Of a DNA stretch of 64,000 nucleotides, positions 25,628 through 34,238 are shown piece after piece (within the stretch, counting starts at the first letter, position 1; each line of letters starts with the position of its first letter). A model generated the notes under the pieces. The model did no database searches. It was not told where the DNA came from and saw nothing but the letters and a program-made list of their open reading frames with translations. The stretch is from Moheibacter stercoris (GTDB lineage Bacteria; Bacteroidota; Bacteroidia; Flavobacteriales; Weeksellaceae). The stretch is taken from assembly GCF_040545805.1 (NCBI RefSeq), contig NZ_JBEPMO010000008.1, positions 72,239 to 136,238 on the forward strand. The letters run 5' to 3'. The translations under genes were made by a program, and so were the position numbers.

Positions 25628-26788
25628 ATGTCAGAAGATTTAAAAAGCGTAGAATACGGTTTAGAAAAAATATTTGAAGGAGCACAAGACTTCTTGCCTT
25701 TATTGGGAACAGATTATGTAGAATTTTACGTGGGTAACGCAAAACAATCTGCACACTATTATAAAACAGCATTTGGATTTCAGTCTGAGGCTTATGCAGG
25801 CTTGGAAACAGGTTTGAGAGATAGAGCTTCGTATGTTTTGAAACAAGATAAAATTCGTTTGGTTTTAACAACTGCGTTGAACTCTGATTCGCCAATTGGT
25901 GAACACGTAAAAAAACACGGAGATGGAGTGAAAATCATCGCTTTGTGGGTTGAAGATGCACGTAAATCATACGAAGAAACAACCAAACGTGGAGCGGTTT
26001 CCTTTATGGAACCAAAAGTAACATCTGATGAAAATGGTGAAGTTGTACAAGCTGGTATTTTCGGATACGGTGAAACGGTTTTTATGTTCACAGAACGTAA
26101 AAATTACAACGGAATCTTTATGCCAGGTTATGTAAAATGGGAATCTGATTACAATCCTGCACCCGTTGGTTTGAAATTCATTGACCATATGGTTGGTAAT
26201 GTTGGATGGAACCAAATGAACGTTTGGGTGAAATGGTTTGAAGACATTATGGGATTCGTCAACTTCTTATCGTTTGATGATAAACAAATTACAACTGAAT
26301 ATTCGGCTTTGATGTCAAAAGTAATGGCAAATGGAAACGGAAGAATTAAATTCCCAATCAATGAGCCTGCAGAAGGAATCAAACGTTCTCAAATTGAAGA
26401 ATATTTGGATTTCTACGAAAGTCCAGGAGTGCAGCATTTGGCTTTGGCTACGGACGACATCATCAAAACCGTTGCAGAAATGAAAGCAAGAGGTGTAGAA
26501 TTCTTATCAACTCCGCCACAAGCCTATTACGATGCGATTCCAGATCGTTTGAAAGATCATATGCATAAATTCAAAGAAGACATCAATGAATTGCAAAAAT
26601 TAGGAATTATGATCGATGCAGACGAAGAAGGTTATTTGTTACAAATCTTCACCAAACCAGTGGAGGACCGTCCTACTCTATTCTACGAAGTAATCCAACG
26701 TATGGGTGCTCGTGGATTTGGAGCTGGAAACTTTAAAGCTTTGTTTGAATCCATCGAAAGAGAACAAGAAAAACGCGGAACTTTATAA
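25628..26788 (+). CDS. hppD: 4-hydroxyphenylpyruvate dioxygenase
   Basis: 386 residues, a tandem vicinal-oxygen-chelate fold. Fe(II) ligands are present with correct spacing: H187 in FIDHMVGNV, H270 in GVQHLALAT and E354 in LFYEVIQR. The C-terminal helix GFGAGNFKALFESIEREQ closes the active site. The enzyme converts 4-hydroxyphenylpyruvate to homogentisate in tyrosine catabolism. Homogentisate dioxygenase, often adjacent, is not in the window. The leader holds a promoter box and a possible short ORF. A strong terminator follows. Confidence 0.97.
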   Translation: MSEDLKSVEYGLEKIFEGAQDFLPLLGTDYVEFYVGNAKQSAHYYKTAFGFQSEAYAGLETGLRDRASYVLKQDKIRLVLTTALNSDSPIGEHVKKHGDGVKIIALWVEDARKSYEETTKRGAVSFMEPKVTSDENGEVVQAGIFGYGETVFMFTERKNYNGIFMPGYVKWESDYNPAPVGLKFIDHMVGNVGWNQMNVWVKWFEDIMGFVNFLSFDDKQITTEYSALMSKVMANGNGRIKFPINEPAEGIKRSQIEEYLDFYESPGVQHLALATDDIIKTVAEMKARGVEFLSTPPQAYYDAIPDRLKDHMHKFKEDINELQKLGIMIDADEEGYLLQIFTKPVEDRPTLFYEVIQRMGARGFGAGNFKALFESIEREQEKRGTL

Positions 26789-26808
26789 TTCCAAGTTATT
26801 CAAAATAC

Positions 26809-26838
26809 AAAAGCCTCGAAATTCGAGGCTTTTTTTAT
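26809..26838. terminator. Terminator of hppD (bidirectional)
   Basis: A perfect palindrome, AAGCCTCGAA/TTCGAGGCTT, flanked by A- and T-tracts between two convergent genes. Confidence 0.85.
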
Positions 26839-26852
26839 GTTGTATATTTTAA

Positions 26853-27992
26853 TTACTCAATTATATGCGGCACAAAACGACTTTTGTTGGTGGTTACGAT
26901 TTCATCGCTTTCGCGAAAGGTAACACCACAAGGTTCTTGACCAATAATCCAACTTCCGATGATTCCATAACCTGAAAATTCTTTCGGAATCTTGATGAAC
27001 TTTTGATAGACAAATCCTTCTTCGCCGTATTCACCAAAGGTTTCGTGTTTCAAAATTCCCTCTTCCACAACCGAAACATTGGCTCCTTCTCTTGATAGAA
27101 AAGGCTTTTTCACATAAGAAGTCATCTCTTTGGGTTCGTGTAAATAGGTTTCCAAAAGCAAAGGATGGTTCGGATACAATTCCCACAAAACGGCTAAAAT
27201 CGCTTTGTTGGACAAAATCATTTTCCAAGCAGGTTCAATCCAATTGGCTCTCAATTCGTCGTTTTTGATGTTGTAGGCAAACAATTCATTGACCATCCAT
27301 TCCCAAGGATACAATTTGAAAATATCGGTAATGTCTTCACCTTCCAAATCCTCAAAACTTACATTGTTCCATCCGATTTCGTCGATGTAAACCAATTTCG
27401 TATTGATTCCAGCTTGGATCGCTGTGTCGCGTAAATATTCCAAATTCGTCAAATCTTCCAAAGATTCTTTCACACAAGTGAAATGCAAAGTTTGGCCTTT
27501 CAAATGCGGTTTCAATTCGCGCCAAGTTTCAATTAATTTATCGTGAACGGAATTGAATTGATCTTTGGAATCGCCAAAATAGTTTTCCATCCAAAGCCAT
27601 TGCACCACGCCACATTCAAACAAAGAGGTCGGCGTATCCGCATTAAATTCCAATAATTTCAATTGGTTTCTTTCGTCCAAAGCAAAATCAAAACGTCCAT
27701 ACAAACTCGGAACATCATTTTCCCAAGTTTCAATCAAATAAGGTTGAATGAAAGACGGAATTTTAAATTCGTCCAAACGGTTGTTGGCAATCACGTGTTC
27801 AACAGCATTCAAACACATTTCCCACAATTCCTCTGTAGCATTGTGAATTTGGTCGGCTTCCTTTTCGGAAATGGAATAATAATAATCTTCCACCCAATAG
27901 GTTTTGCCGTTTTCATCAGTATGGTATCCAAAACCGATGTTTTCTAATCGCTCTTTCCAATTAGAATCTTTTTGAAGGTATTTTACGCGCAT
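26853..27992 (-). CDS. Glutathionylspermidine-synthase-family ATP-grasp protein (YgiC-like)
   Basis: 379 residues covering the GSP synthase ATP-grasp domain. Motifs include YGRFDFALDERNQLKLLEFNADTPTS (about 100-125), YPWEWMVNEL, KKPFLSREGANV (about 296-308) and YQKFIKIP. It lacks the amidase half of E. coli Gss and is the size of the YgiC/YjfC subgroup, which ligates an amine or peptide by ATP without a proven substrate. It is the last gene of a three-gene operon with two lipoproteins. The same pairing of a YgiC-type enzyme with a small envelope lipoprotein is known as ygiBC in enterobacteria. Confidence 0.9.
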   Translation of the reverse strand: MRVKYLQKDSNWKERLENIGFGYHTDENGKTYWVEDYYYSISEKEADQIHNATEELWEMCLNAVEHVIANNRLDEFKIPSFIQPYLIETWENDVPSLYGRFDFALDERNQLKLLEFNADTPTSLFECGVVQWLWMENYFGDSKDQFNSVHDKLIETWRELKPHLKGQTLHFTCVKESLEDLTNLEYLRDTAIQAGINTKLVYIDEIGWNNVSFEDLEGEDITDIFKLYPWEWMVNELFAYNIKNDELRANWIEPAWKMILSNKAILAVLWELYPNHPLLLETYLHEPKEMTSYVKKPFLSREGANVSVVEEGILKHETFGEYGEEGFVYQKFIKIPKEFSGYGIIGSWIIGQEPCGVTFRESDEIVTTNKSRFVPHIIE

Positions 27993-27998
27993 AGGACT

Positions 27999-28379
27999 TT
28001 AGGAAGAAACCGTTTTATTATTAGCTGAACTTCCGAATCCACCACGAATCGCTTGACTTTTCATCGCATTGGATTTCGCGGTATTGGTTCCCACGTTGGA
28101 TTGTTGGTGCAAACCTTGACTTGCATAACCCATTCCACCTGTCAAACTTCTAAACGCCATAAACCACAATAAAGTACTCATTCCGCCCATTCCATTGCTG
28201 TTATTTTGAGCATAATTTTCGGTTACATCGGTATAAGGTGCAGTAGAATCGGCACGCATATAGACTTTTTGATCGTTATGGGTTACTGCAGGTTGACCGG
28301 TTTGGCCACAAGAACTCAAAACCGATGAAACCAAAACCAAAGTTACCAATTGACTTGCTCTTCTAGTATTCTTCTTCAT
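27999..28379 (-). CDS. Small lipoprotein linked to YgiC-like enzyme (YgiB-like position)
   Basis: 126 residues. Lipoprotein signal VTLVLVSSVLSSCGQTG with Cys24. Then a polar region (PYTDVTENYAQNNSN) and a Gly/Met/Ser-rich tail (GMGGMSTLLWFMAFRSLTGGMGY). It sits 6 bp before the GSP-synthase-family gene and is translationally packed with it. The position recalls YgiB (DUF1190), but the protein is shorter and I cannot confirm homology by eye. Possibly the acceptor or anchor for the modification made by the enzyme. Confidence 0.7.
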   Translation of the reverse strand: MKKNTRRASQLVTLVLVSSVLSSCGQTGQPAVTHNDQKVYMRADSTAPYTDVTENYAQNNSNGMGGMSTLLWFMAFRSLTGGMGYASQGLHQQSNVGTNTAKSNAMKSQAIRGGFGSSANNKTVSS

Positions 28380-28386
28380 TTTTCTC

Positions 28387-28656
28387 TTATTGAATGGTTA
28401 CGTAAATAGGAGCTTTGATGGTGTCGTTCCAAGATTTCACCGTTTTCAAGGTGTCAATCTTTTCTGCAATTAATTCATTGTTGGACCAAATTTTTTGTTT
28501 GGTTATATGCAATATGGTATCACCTTTTTCCGCTGAAGTTAAAACTACTTCGCGAGCAGATGATTTATCTAATTGTTCTAACGTTTGTTCGGGTTGAGTA
28601 TTGGTTTGGCAAGAAAACAAACTCATGAAACAACCCAAATAAAATAAATTCTTCAT
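28387..28656 (-). CDS. Small lipoprotein, first gene of the ygiBC-like operon
   Basis: 89 residues. Signal MKNLFYLGCFMSLFSCQTN with a lipobox cysteine at 16. The body has one predicted beta-rich segment (KGDTILHITKQKIWSNNELI, then SWNDTIKAPIYVTIQ). No family recognised. It begins the operon; the next gene starts 7 bp after its stop. A -7 box TACTTTTG (minus strand, 28675-28682) lies 18 bp upstream. Confidence 0.7.
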   Translation of the reverse strand: MKNLFYLGCFMSLFSCQTNTQPEQTLEQLDKSSAREVVLTSAEKGDTILHITKQKIWSNNELIAEKIDTLKTVKSWNDTIKAPIYVTIQ

Positions 28657-28674
28657 ATTTCAATTCAAGTGGTG

Positions 28675-28682
28675 CAAAAGTA
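28675..28682 (-). promoter_or_regulatory. -7 box of the ygiBC-like operon
   Basis: Minus-strand TACTTTTG matches TAnnTTTG, 18 bp before the first start codon. Confidence 0.5.
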
Positions 28683-28705
28683 AGAATTTAATGGTTGGGG
28701 AATAA

Positions 28706-28744
28706 AAAAATCCCACTTTCAATTGAGAGTGGGATTTTTTTATG
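28706..28744 (-). terminator. Terminator of the S46 peptidase gene
   Basis: AATCCCACTTTC and GAGAGTGGGATT pair across a short loop; on the minus strand a T-run follows. Confidence 0.8.
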
Positions 28745-28766
28745 GTATGAATTAAAATTCTAAGAA

Positions 28767-30926
28767 TTACTTCACAATCGTTAATTCGTCAATAATATTT
28801 TTAGCTCCTGCATATTTGTCTATAATAAACAAAATATAACGAGCATCTACCGAAATAGTTCTTTGCAAAGCTGGATCGAAAATAACATCACCTGCCATAG
28901 CTTCGATGTTTCCATCAAATGCCAAACCGATTAATTCTCCATTTCCGTTCAATACAGGTGAACCAGAATTACCTCCTGTAATATCGTGATCTGTCAAGAA
29001 ATTCACCCACAATTCACCGTTTTTGTCAGCATATTGTCCGTAATCTTTTTTCTTGTACAATTCGATTAATTTATCTGGATTGTCAAATTCTGGATCTCCT
29101 TCTTTGTGTTTCGCAATCGTCCCTTTCAAGGTTGTATAGTAATTGTATTTAGCATCGTTTACTTTTCCTTTTCCTAAAGGCAAATCAATTACTTTTCCAT
29201 ACGTCAAACGCAAGGTTGAGTTCGCATCTGGATATTCAATTGGACTTAAACCTGATTCTCTTAATCCTTCAACTAACAAACGGAATGCTTTGCTATACGA
29301 ATCTTTTAAGGCTTTGTCTTCCGGAGATTCCGCTCTGTATCGATCCATTAAATCAGATGATAATTTGTACAATTCATCTGTTTCAATCATATCAGCAGAC
29401 GGATTATTCAAATACCCAATCAAACGGTCTTTGTTGGTAAATACACTTGAATTGAAGGCTTTGTTGATATATTTTTTGAAATCACCTTTGTTTTCATCTC
29501 CAATAATTTTCAAATAAGGCGCTAAACCACCTTTTGCAGCTTGGGTATAGTATAAATTCAATTGAGCAGCCAAAACATCTTCTTCCAATCCCATATGAGA
29601 TTTTTGGAAAGTAGCATTGATCATTTCCTCAATTCCAGGACGCATTTCAGCACGTTTCGCTTCATTTTCATTGGCATATTGAACCAAAGTTTTCCCCAAA
29701 TTAGCTGGCAATCCTGCAAATGTACTAGAACGCAATGCAGTCATCAAATAATTGTTATGACGTGCAGATTCGTTTGTTTTTGCGTAATAATTGTTGATGA
29801 TTTCAACAATGTCTCCGTATTTTGCTTTGCGTGAAGGATCTTGAGCCCATTTTGTGAAATCAGCTTCAGTTTTGGTTTTAGAAGCAACTGTTTTGTGTTG
29901 TTTCAAAGCTTCAATCATACCTGCACGGTTTTTCCAATAATTCGCCAAACCTGCATATTTAGAAGCATAATCCAAACGTACTTTTTGGTCAGCATCCATG
30001 TATTTTTTCAATACATCCATTCCCAATTTTGAACCTTCAACCCAAGCTGGATAAGCAAATTCTACATTTTGCTCAACTCCTTGCGCTGGCATCCAACGAT
30101 TGGTTCTACCTGGATATCCCAAAATCATGGAGAAATCACCTGCTTCATATCCTTTGATGCTGATTGGCAAGTGGTGTTTTGGTTTCATTGGAACATTCTC
30201 TGGCGAATAATCAGCAGGATTCCCGTTTTTGTCTGTGTACACACGGAACAAAGCAAAATCACCGGTGTGACGAGGCCATTCCCAGTTGTCTGTATCACCT
30301 CCAAAACGTCCAATCATATCGGGAGGAGTTCCTACTAAACGAACGTCTTGAAAATCTTGGTACACGAAATAGTAATATTCATTTCCTTCAAAGAATGAAC
30401 GAACGGAAACCACATACTTCCCTCCTTCACTGTTTTCTTGTTCAATTTTCGCAATTTCTTTGTTGATCGCTGCCATACGCTCATCTTCGGTCATTTTATC
30501 GTTTACCTGACCTAAAATACGTTTGGAAACATCATTCATACGAACGAAAAAACGAACTTTTAAACTTTTCGGTTTCAATTCTTTGGAATAATCAGACGCC
30601 CAAAACCCATTGGTCAAATGATCATTTTCTGGTGTAGACAATTCCGCAATTTGTCCAAATCCACAGTGATGATTGGTCAAAACCAAACCTGTTGAGGAGA
30701 TAATTTCGGCAGTACATCCACCACCAAATTGAACAATTGCATCTTTTAAACTGCTGTTGTTAATGCTATAAATTTCCTCTGCAGTCAATTTTAAACCCAT
30801 TTTCTGCATGTCATCGATTTTCTTATCGATGAACATCAAAAACCACATTCCCTCGTTTGCTTTTGCTTGTTGAAGCGGCGCAAAAAGGAAAGTTACCGTC
30901 GCAATTAATACGATTAGTTTCTTCAT
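28767..30926 (-). CDS. S46-family dipeptidyl-peptidase (DPP7-like)
   Basis: 719 residues with a signal peptide (VLIATVTFLFAPLQQAKA). The mature enzyme begins NEGMWFLMF, as in Porphyromonas DPP7/DPP11. The catalytic triad is seen as LTNHHCGF (His about 87), the Asp in GGDTDNWEWPRHTGDF and the Ser in GGNSGSPVL (S654). The residue equivalent to position 673 of the DPP11 numbering (18 after the Ser) is Gly in LAFDGNIE, which favours hydrophobic P1 (DPP7) rather than the Asp/Glu specificity given by Arg in DPP11. Periplasmic exopeptidase that releases dipeptides for nutrition. Monocistronic. Confidence 0.95.
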   Translation of the reverse strand: MKKLIVLIATVTFLFAPLQQAKANEGMWFLMFIDKKIDDMQKMGLKLTAEEIYSINNSSLKDAIVQFGGGCTAEIISSTGLVLTNHHCGFGQIAELSTPENDHLTNGFWASDYSKELKPKSLKVRFFVRMNDVSKRILGQVNDKMTEDERMAAINKEIAKIEQENSEGGKYVVSVRSFFEGNEYYYFVYQDFQDVRLVGTPPDMIGRFGGDTDNWEWPRHTGDFALFRVYTDKNGNPADYSPENVPMKPKHHLPISIKGYEAGDFSMILGYPGRTNRWMPAQGVEQNVEFAYPAWVEGSKLGMDVLKKYMDADQKVRLDYASKYAGLANYWKNRAGMIEALKQHKTVASKTKTEADFTKWAQDPSRKAKYGDIVEIINNYYAKTNESARHNNYLMTALRSSTFAGLPANLGKTLVQYANENEAKRAEMRPGIEEMINATFQKSHMGLEEDVLAAQLNLYYTQAAKGGLAPYLKIIGDENKGDFKKYINKAFNSSVFTNKDRLIGYLNNPSADMIETDELYKLSSDLMDRYRAESPEDKALKDSYSKAFRLLVEGLRESGLSPIEYPDANSTLRLTYGKVIDLPLGKGKVNDAKYNYYTTLKGTIAKHKEGDPEFDNPDKLIELYKKKDYGQYADKNGELWVNFLTDHDITGGNSGSPVLNGNGELIGLAFDGNIEAMAGDVIFDPALQRTISVDARYILFIIDKYAGAKNIIDELTIVK

Positions 30927-31017
30927 CTTTATTTTAATTTTTCTTACTAATAATTCTGATTCTTTATTGAATCACTACAAACTTAAGTTTTTTTTCATCA
31001 AATCAGGCGAAACTATC

Positions 31018-31025
31018 TACATTTG
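31018..31025 (+). promoter_or_regulatory. -7 box 4 bp before the hemW start (near-leaderless)
   Basis: TACATTTG ends 4 bp before ATG 31030, so the predicted transcription start coincides with the start codon. Confidence 0.5.
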
Positions 31026-31029
31026 TGCC

Positions 31030-32154
31030 ATGGCGGGTATCTACATACACATCCCATTTTGCAAACAAAAGTGCAGTTATTGTAATTTTCATTTCTCTAC
31101 GAATTTGTCGAAGAAATCAGATTTAGTTTCTGCAATATCCAATGAATTGAAATTGCGAAAAGAGGAAATTACAGAACCCATTGAAACCATTTATTTTGGA
31201 GGTGGAACTCCATCCCTCTTAGAATTAGATGAACTAAATGAAATTTTTGATTCTATATACCGTAATTACCTAGTAATTGACAATCCAGAAGTAACCTTGG
31301 AATCCAATCCAGACGATTTGAACTTCGTTAAAATTGCTCAATTCAAAACCACACCCATCAATCGGTTTAGCATAGGGATTCAATCTTTCTTCGATGAGGA
31401 TTTACGCTTGATGAATCGTGCGCATGATGCAAATGAAGCCTTAAATTCCATCAAAATGGTTCAAGATGCAGGATTTGAAAACATCACCATCGATCTGATT
31501 TATGGTGGTCAAACCACATCAGATGAAATCTGGAAAAAGAATTTAGAAATTGCATTGGATTTACAGGTTCCGCATATTTCTTCCTATGCTCTAACGGTTG
31601 AACCCAAAACGATTTTGGCGCATCAAATCGAACAAAATTTACTAGAAGATGTGGATGAAGCCAAACAGGAACGTCAATTTAAAACTTTAGTTGAAACCTT
31701 AAAATCCAATAATTTTATTCATTACGAAATATCCAACTTTGGAAAAGAAGGCTTTTTCTCGCAACACAATAGCAATTATTGGAAAGGAAAACCTTATTTG
31801 GGTGTTGGCCCTTCGGCACATTCTTATGATGGGAAAAATAGAAGTTGGAATTTAGCCAATAATTCTTTGTATTTGAAGAATTTACACGAAAATAAATTGG
31901 CAAATGAAGTTGAAGTTTTAAGTGAGAATGATCGATTCAATGAATTGGTAATGATTCGATTACGAACGATTTACGGATTGGATGAATTGGAAATCAAAGC
32001 AAATTTTCCGAAGGAATTTTATACAGATTTTTTAGAAGAATTGAAACCACATTTAGAAAATGAAACGGTGGAATATTCCAATGGAATTTATCGAATTACG
32101 GACAAAGGAAAATTTTTAGCAGACGGAATTGCCTCGAGTTTGTTTCGGATTTAA
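31030..32154 (+). CDS. hemW: Heme chaperone HemW (radical SAM, HemN-like)
   Basis: 374 residues from ATG 31030, where the typical N-terminus AGIYIHIPFC begins; an in-frame upstream extension to 30967 is not conserved. The radical SAM cluster motif is CKQKCSYCNF (C11, C15, C18). A fourth cysteine after the triplet, present in true HemN, is absent, which marks the HemW group. FGGGTPSLL and the GVGPSAHSY motif follow. HemW delivers heme to membrane proteins rather than oxidising coproporphyrinogen. It may be translated from a leaderless mRNA. Confidence 0.92.
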   Translation: MAGIYIHIPFCKQKCSYCNFHFSTNLSKKSDLVSAISNELKLRKEEITEPIETIYFGGGTPSLLELDELNEIFDSIYRNYLVIDNPEVTLESNPDDLNFVKIAQFKTTPINRFSIGIQSFFDEDLRLMNRAHDANEALNSIKMVQDAGFENITIDLIYGGQTTSDEIWKKNLEIALDLQVPHISSYALTVEPKTILAHQIEQNLLEDVDEAKQERQFKTLVETLKSNNFIHYEISNFGKEGFFSQHNSNYWKGKPYLGVGPSAHSYDGKNRSWNLANNSLYLKNLHENKLANEVEVLSENDRFNELVMIRLRTIYGLDELEIKANFPKEFYTDFLEELKPHLENETVEYSNGIYRITDKGKFLADGIASSLFRI

Positions 32155-32183
32155 ATTGTAATTTAGAATTCAAATCGAGTGTC

Positions 32184-32981
32184 ATGAAAAAAATCCCTCT
32201 TTATATTTCAATGGGTATAGTTGGAATCTTTTTAACACTTGCGCTTTTGCTTTATTACAACCAAGAAAAAATCATTTTCTTTCCGACGAAAACTCCTTCT
32301 GATTTCAACTACAATTTTAATTCCGATTTTGAAGAGATATATTTGACAACACCTGATTCCAAAAAGCTTCATGCATTATATTTTAAAGTGGACACTCCCA
32401 AAGGAGTCGTTTATTATTTACATGGAAATTCAGGAAATTTAGAAGGTTGGGGCGATGTAGCTCAAGTATATTTAGATTTGAATTACAATGTATTTATTCT
32501 CGATTATAGAGGCTTTGGGAAATCGGAAGGGCAAATTGAAAATGAAGAACAATTCTTTCAAGATGCGCAATTGGGGTATGATTTTTTGAAGAATAATTTT
32601 GCAGAAAATCAGATTGTAGTAGTTGGATATTCCATTGGAACAGCGCCGGCATCCTTTATAGCTTACAAAAATTCTCCTCAGCAATTGATTTTAAATTCGC
32701 CATTTTATAATTTAAAAACCGTTGCCAAAACGCATTATCCTTTTATTCCAAGATTTTTACTGAAATATTCTTTCGATAACCAATATTACGTTTCTCAAAC
32801 CAATGTTCCAATTTCGATTTACCACGGCAATCAAGACAAGGTTTTATTTTATGAAGATCATTCAAAAATCAAGGATAAATTAAAACCAACTGACCGCTAT
32901 ATAACCTTAGAAAATCAAGGTCATCAAGCTATGAACGAAAACTCAGTTTATAGAGAGGATTTAAAAACTTTGTTACCGTGA
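32184..32981 (+). CDS. Membrane-anchored alpha/beta hydrolase (first of a pair)
   Basis: 265 residues. An N-terminal transmembrane anchor (LYISMGIVGIFLTLALLLYY) is followed by an alpha/beta hydrolase domain. YYLHGNSGN gives the oxyanion-side HG motif, GYSIGTA the nucleophile elbow (Ser), GNQDK the acid and NQGHQAM the catalytic His. It resembles the ABHD13/BEM46-type hydrolases of unknown substrate. The next gene overlaps by 4 bp (GTGA), so the two are translationally coupled paralogues. Confidence 0.85.
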   Translation: MKKIPLYISMGIVGIFLTLALLLYYNQEKIIFFPTKTPSDFNYNFNSDFEEIYLTTPDSKKLHALYFKVDTPKGVVYYLHGNSGNLEGWGDVAQVYLDLNYNVFILDYRGFGKSEGQIENEEQFFQDAQLGYDFLKNNFAENQIVVVGYSIGTAPASFIAYKNSPQQLILNSPFYNLKTVAKTHYPFIPRFLLKYSFDNQYYVSQTNVPISIYHGNQDKVLFYEDHSKIKDKLKPTDRYITLENQGHQAMNENSVYREDLKTLLP

Positions 32982-34180
32982 AAAATAAGCTTTTCATTTC
33001 TTCATTATTTATCGCTGGACTGTATTTGGGACTTTGCGTCTATTATTATGTCAATCAAGAAAGAATGATATTCGCGCCCATTCCGCTAGAGAAAGAATAT
33101 ACATTTCAATTAGAGAATTCTTTTGAAGAAGTTTTCCTCGAAACGCCAGACGGAATCCAACTTCACGGATTATTTTTTCAACAAGAAAATCCCAAAGGAG
33201 TTATTTATTATTTACACGGAAAATCGGGGAATATGAAAACTTGGGCACCAATTGCTAATCATTATTTGGATTGGGGCTATGATGTTTTTATGCTGGATTA
33301 TCGCGGATTTGGAATGTCGGAAGGGAAAATCCATTCGGAAGAACAGTTTTATTCAGATGTTCAACTGGGCTATAATTTTTTAAAAAATAAATATGCTGAA
33401 AATAAAATTTCTGTTGTCGGATTTTCTTTAGGTTCTGGAGCAGCAACCTTTTTGGCAAAAGAAAATAATCCCCAAGAACTGATTCTTTTAGCACCTTATT
33501 TTCAAGTTGATGAAAAATTCAAACAAGACAAATTTTATTTGCCAAAATTTCTATGCAAATACGAATTTCCAATTGATGAAATGATTCAACATGTCGAAGT
33601 TCCCATCAAGATTTTTTACGGAGAAGAAGATGTAATTTCCCATAAAGAGGAAATTCTTCATCTTCAAAAATTTTTAAAACCAAACGACCTATTAATTGGA
33701 TTGAAGAATCAAGGACATAATGGAATGGAGAAAAATGAAGATTTTATTAAAAATTTAAATTTAGATAATTTGAAAACAGTTTTCAATAAATATTCAACTC
33801 ATATTTACTTTGGCCCTCTGGCAGAATTAGATTTTTCTAAAAATAAATTTAAATCAGATTCAAATTTTGTGAATTTCATAAATAACGAAACACTTAAAAG
33901 TCCCATTAATTTCGCAGGAGAATATACTCTTATTGAAAAAAGTTGTGGAGTTGATTGTAGCCATATATTTATAATTAATCGTGTTACTGGAAAAGTGTTT
34001 GATTCAATTTCTATCAATGATGAATCTTGTGGATTTTTATACCAACCAACAAGTTATTTATTAATTAGAAATTCAAATTATCTGTTAAATGGGAATTTAA
34101 AATATTATAATGAAATCAATTGTTTGCCCATTTATTATTTGTGGAATGGAAAAGATTTTGAAATTGTCGAAATAGACTAA
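32978..34180 (+). CDS. Alpha/beta hydrolase fused to an extra C-terminal domain (second of a pair)
   Basis: 400 residues, GTG start inside the stop of the previous gene (4-bp overlap). Residues 1-265 repeat the first hydrolase: transmembrane anchor (FISSLFIAGLYLGLCVYYY), YYLHGKSGN, GFSLGSG (Ser), GEEDV (acid) and NQGHNGM (His). About 130 further residues form a separate domain with SPINFAGEYTLIEKSCGVDCSHIFIIN and VTGKVFD, plus two more cysteines (DESCG, NCLP). Similar stand-alone proteins are known as hypothetical secreted domains. The join looks genuine, since the frame is open across it with no stop or shift. Function unknown. Confidence 0.82.
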   Translation: MKNKLFISSLFIAGLYLGLCVYYYVNQERMIFAPIPLEKEYTFQLENSFEEVFLETPDGIQLHGLFFQQENPKGVIYYLHGKSGNMKTWAPIANHYLDWGYDVFMLDYRGFGMSEGKIHSEEQFYSDVQLGYNFLKNKYAENKISVVGFSLGSGAATFLAKENNPQELILLAPYFQVDEKFKQDKFYLPKFLCKYEFPIDEMIQHVEVPIKIFYGEEDVISHKEEILHLQKFLKPNDLLIGLKNQGHNGMEKNEDFIKNLNLDNLKTVFNKYSTHIYFGPLAELDFSKNKFKSDSNFVNFINNETLKSPINFAGEYTLIEKSCGVDCSHIFIINRVTGKVFDSISINDESCGFLYQPTSYLLIRNSNYLLNGNLKYYNEINCLPIYYLWNGKDFEIVEID

Positions 34181-34226
34181 AAAATAATTAATTTGAAAAC
34201 CTATTTCTACTTAAAACAAATTAAAA

Positions 34227-34234
34227 TACCTTTG
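34227..34234 (+). promoter_or_regulatory. -7 box 4 bp before the murI start (near-leaderless)
   Basis: TACCTTTG ends 4 bp before ATG 34239. The predicted transcription start falls at the start codon. Confidence 0.5.
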
Positions 34235-34238
34235 CCAA

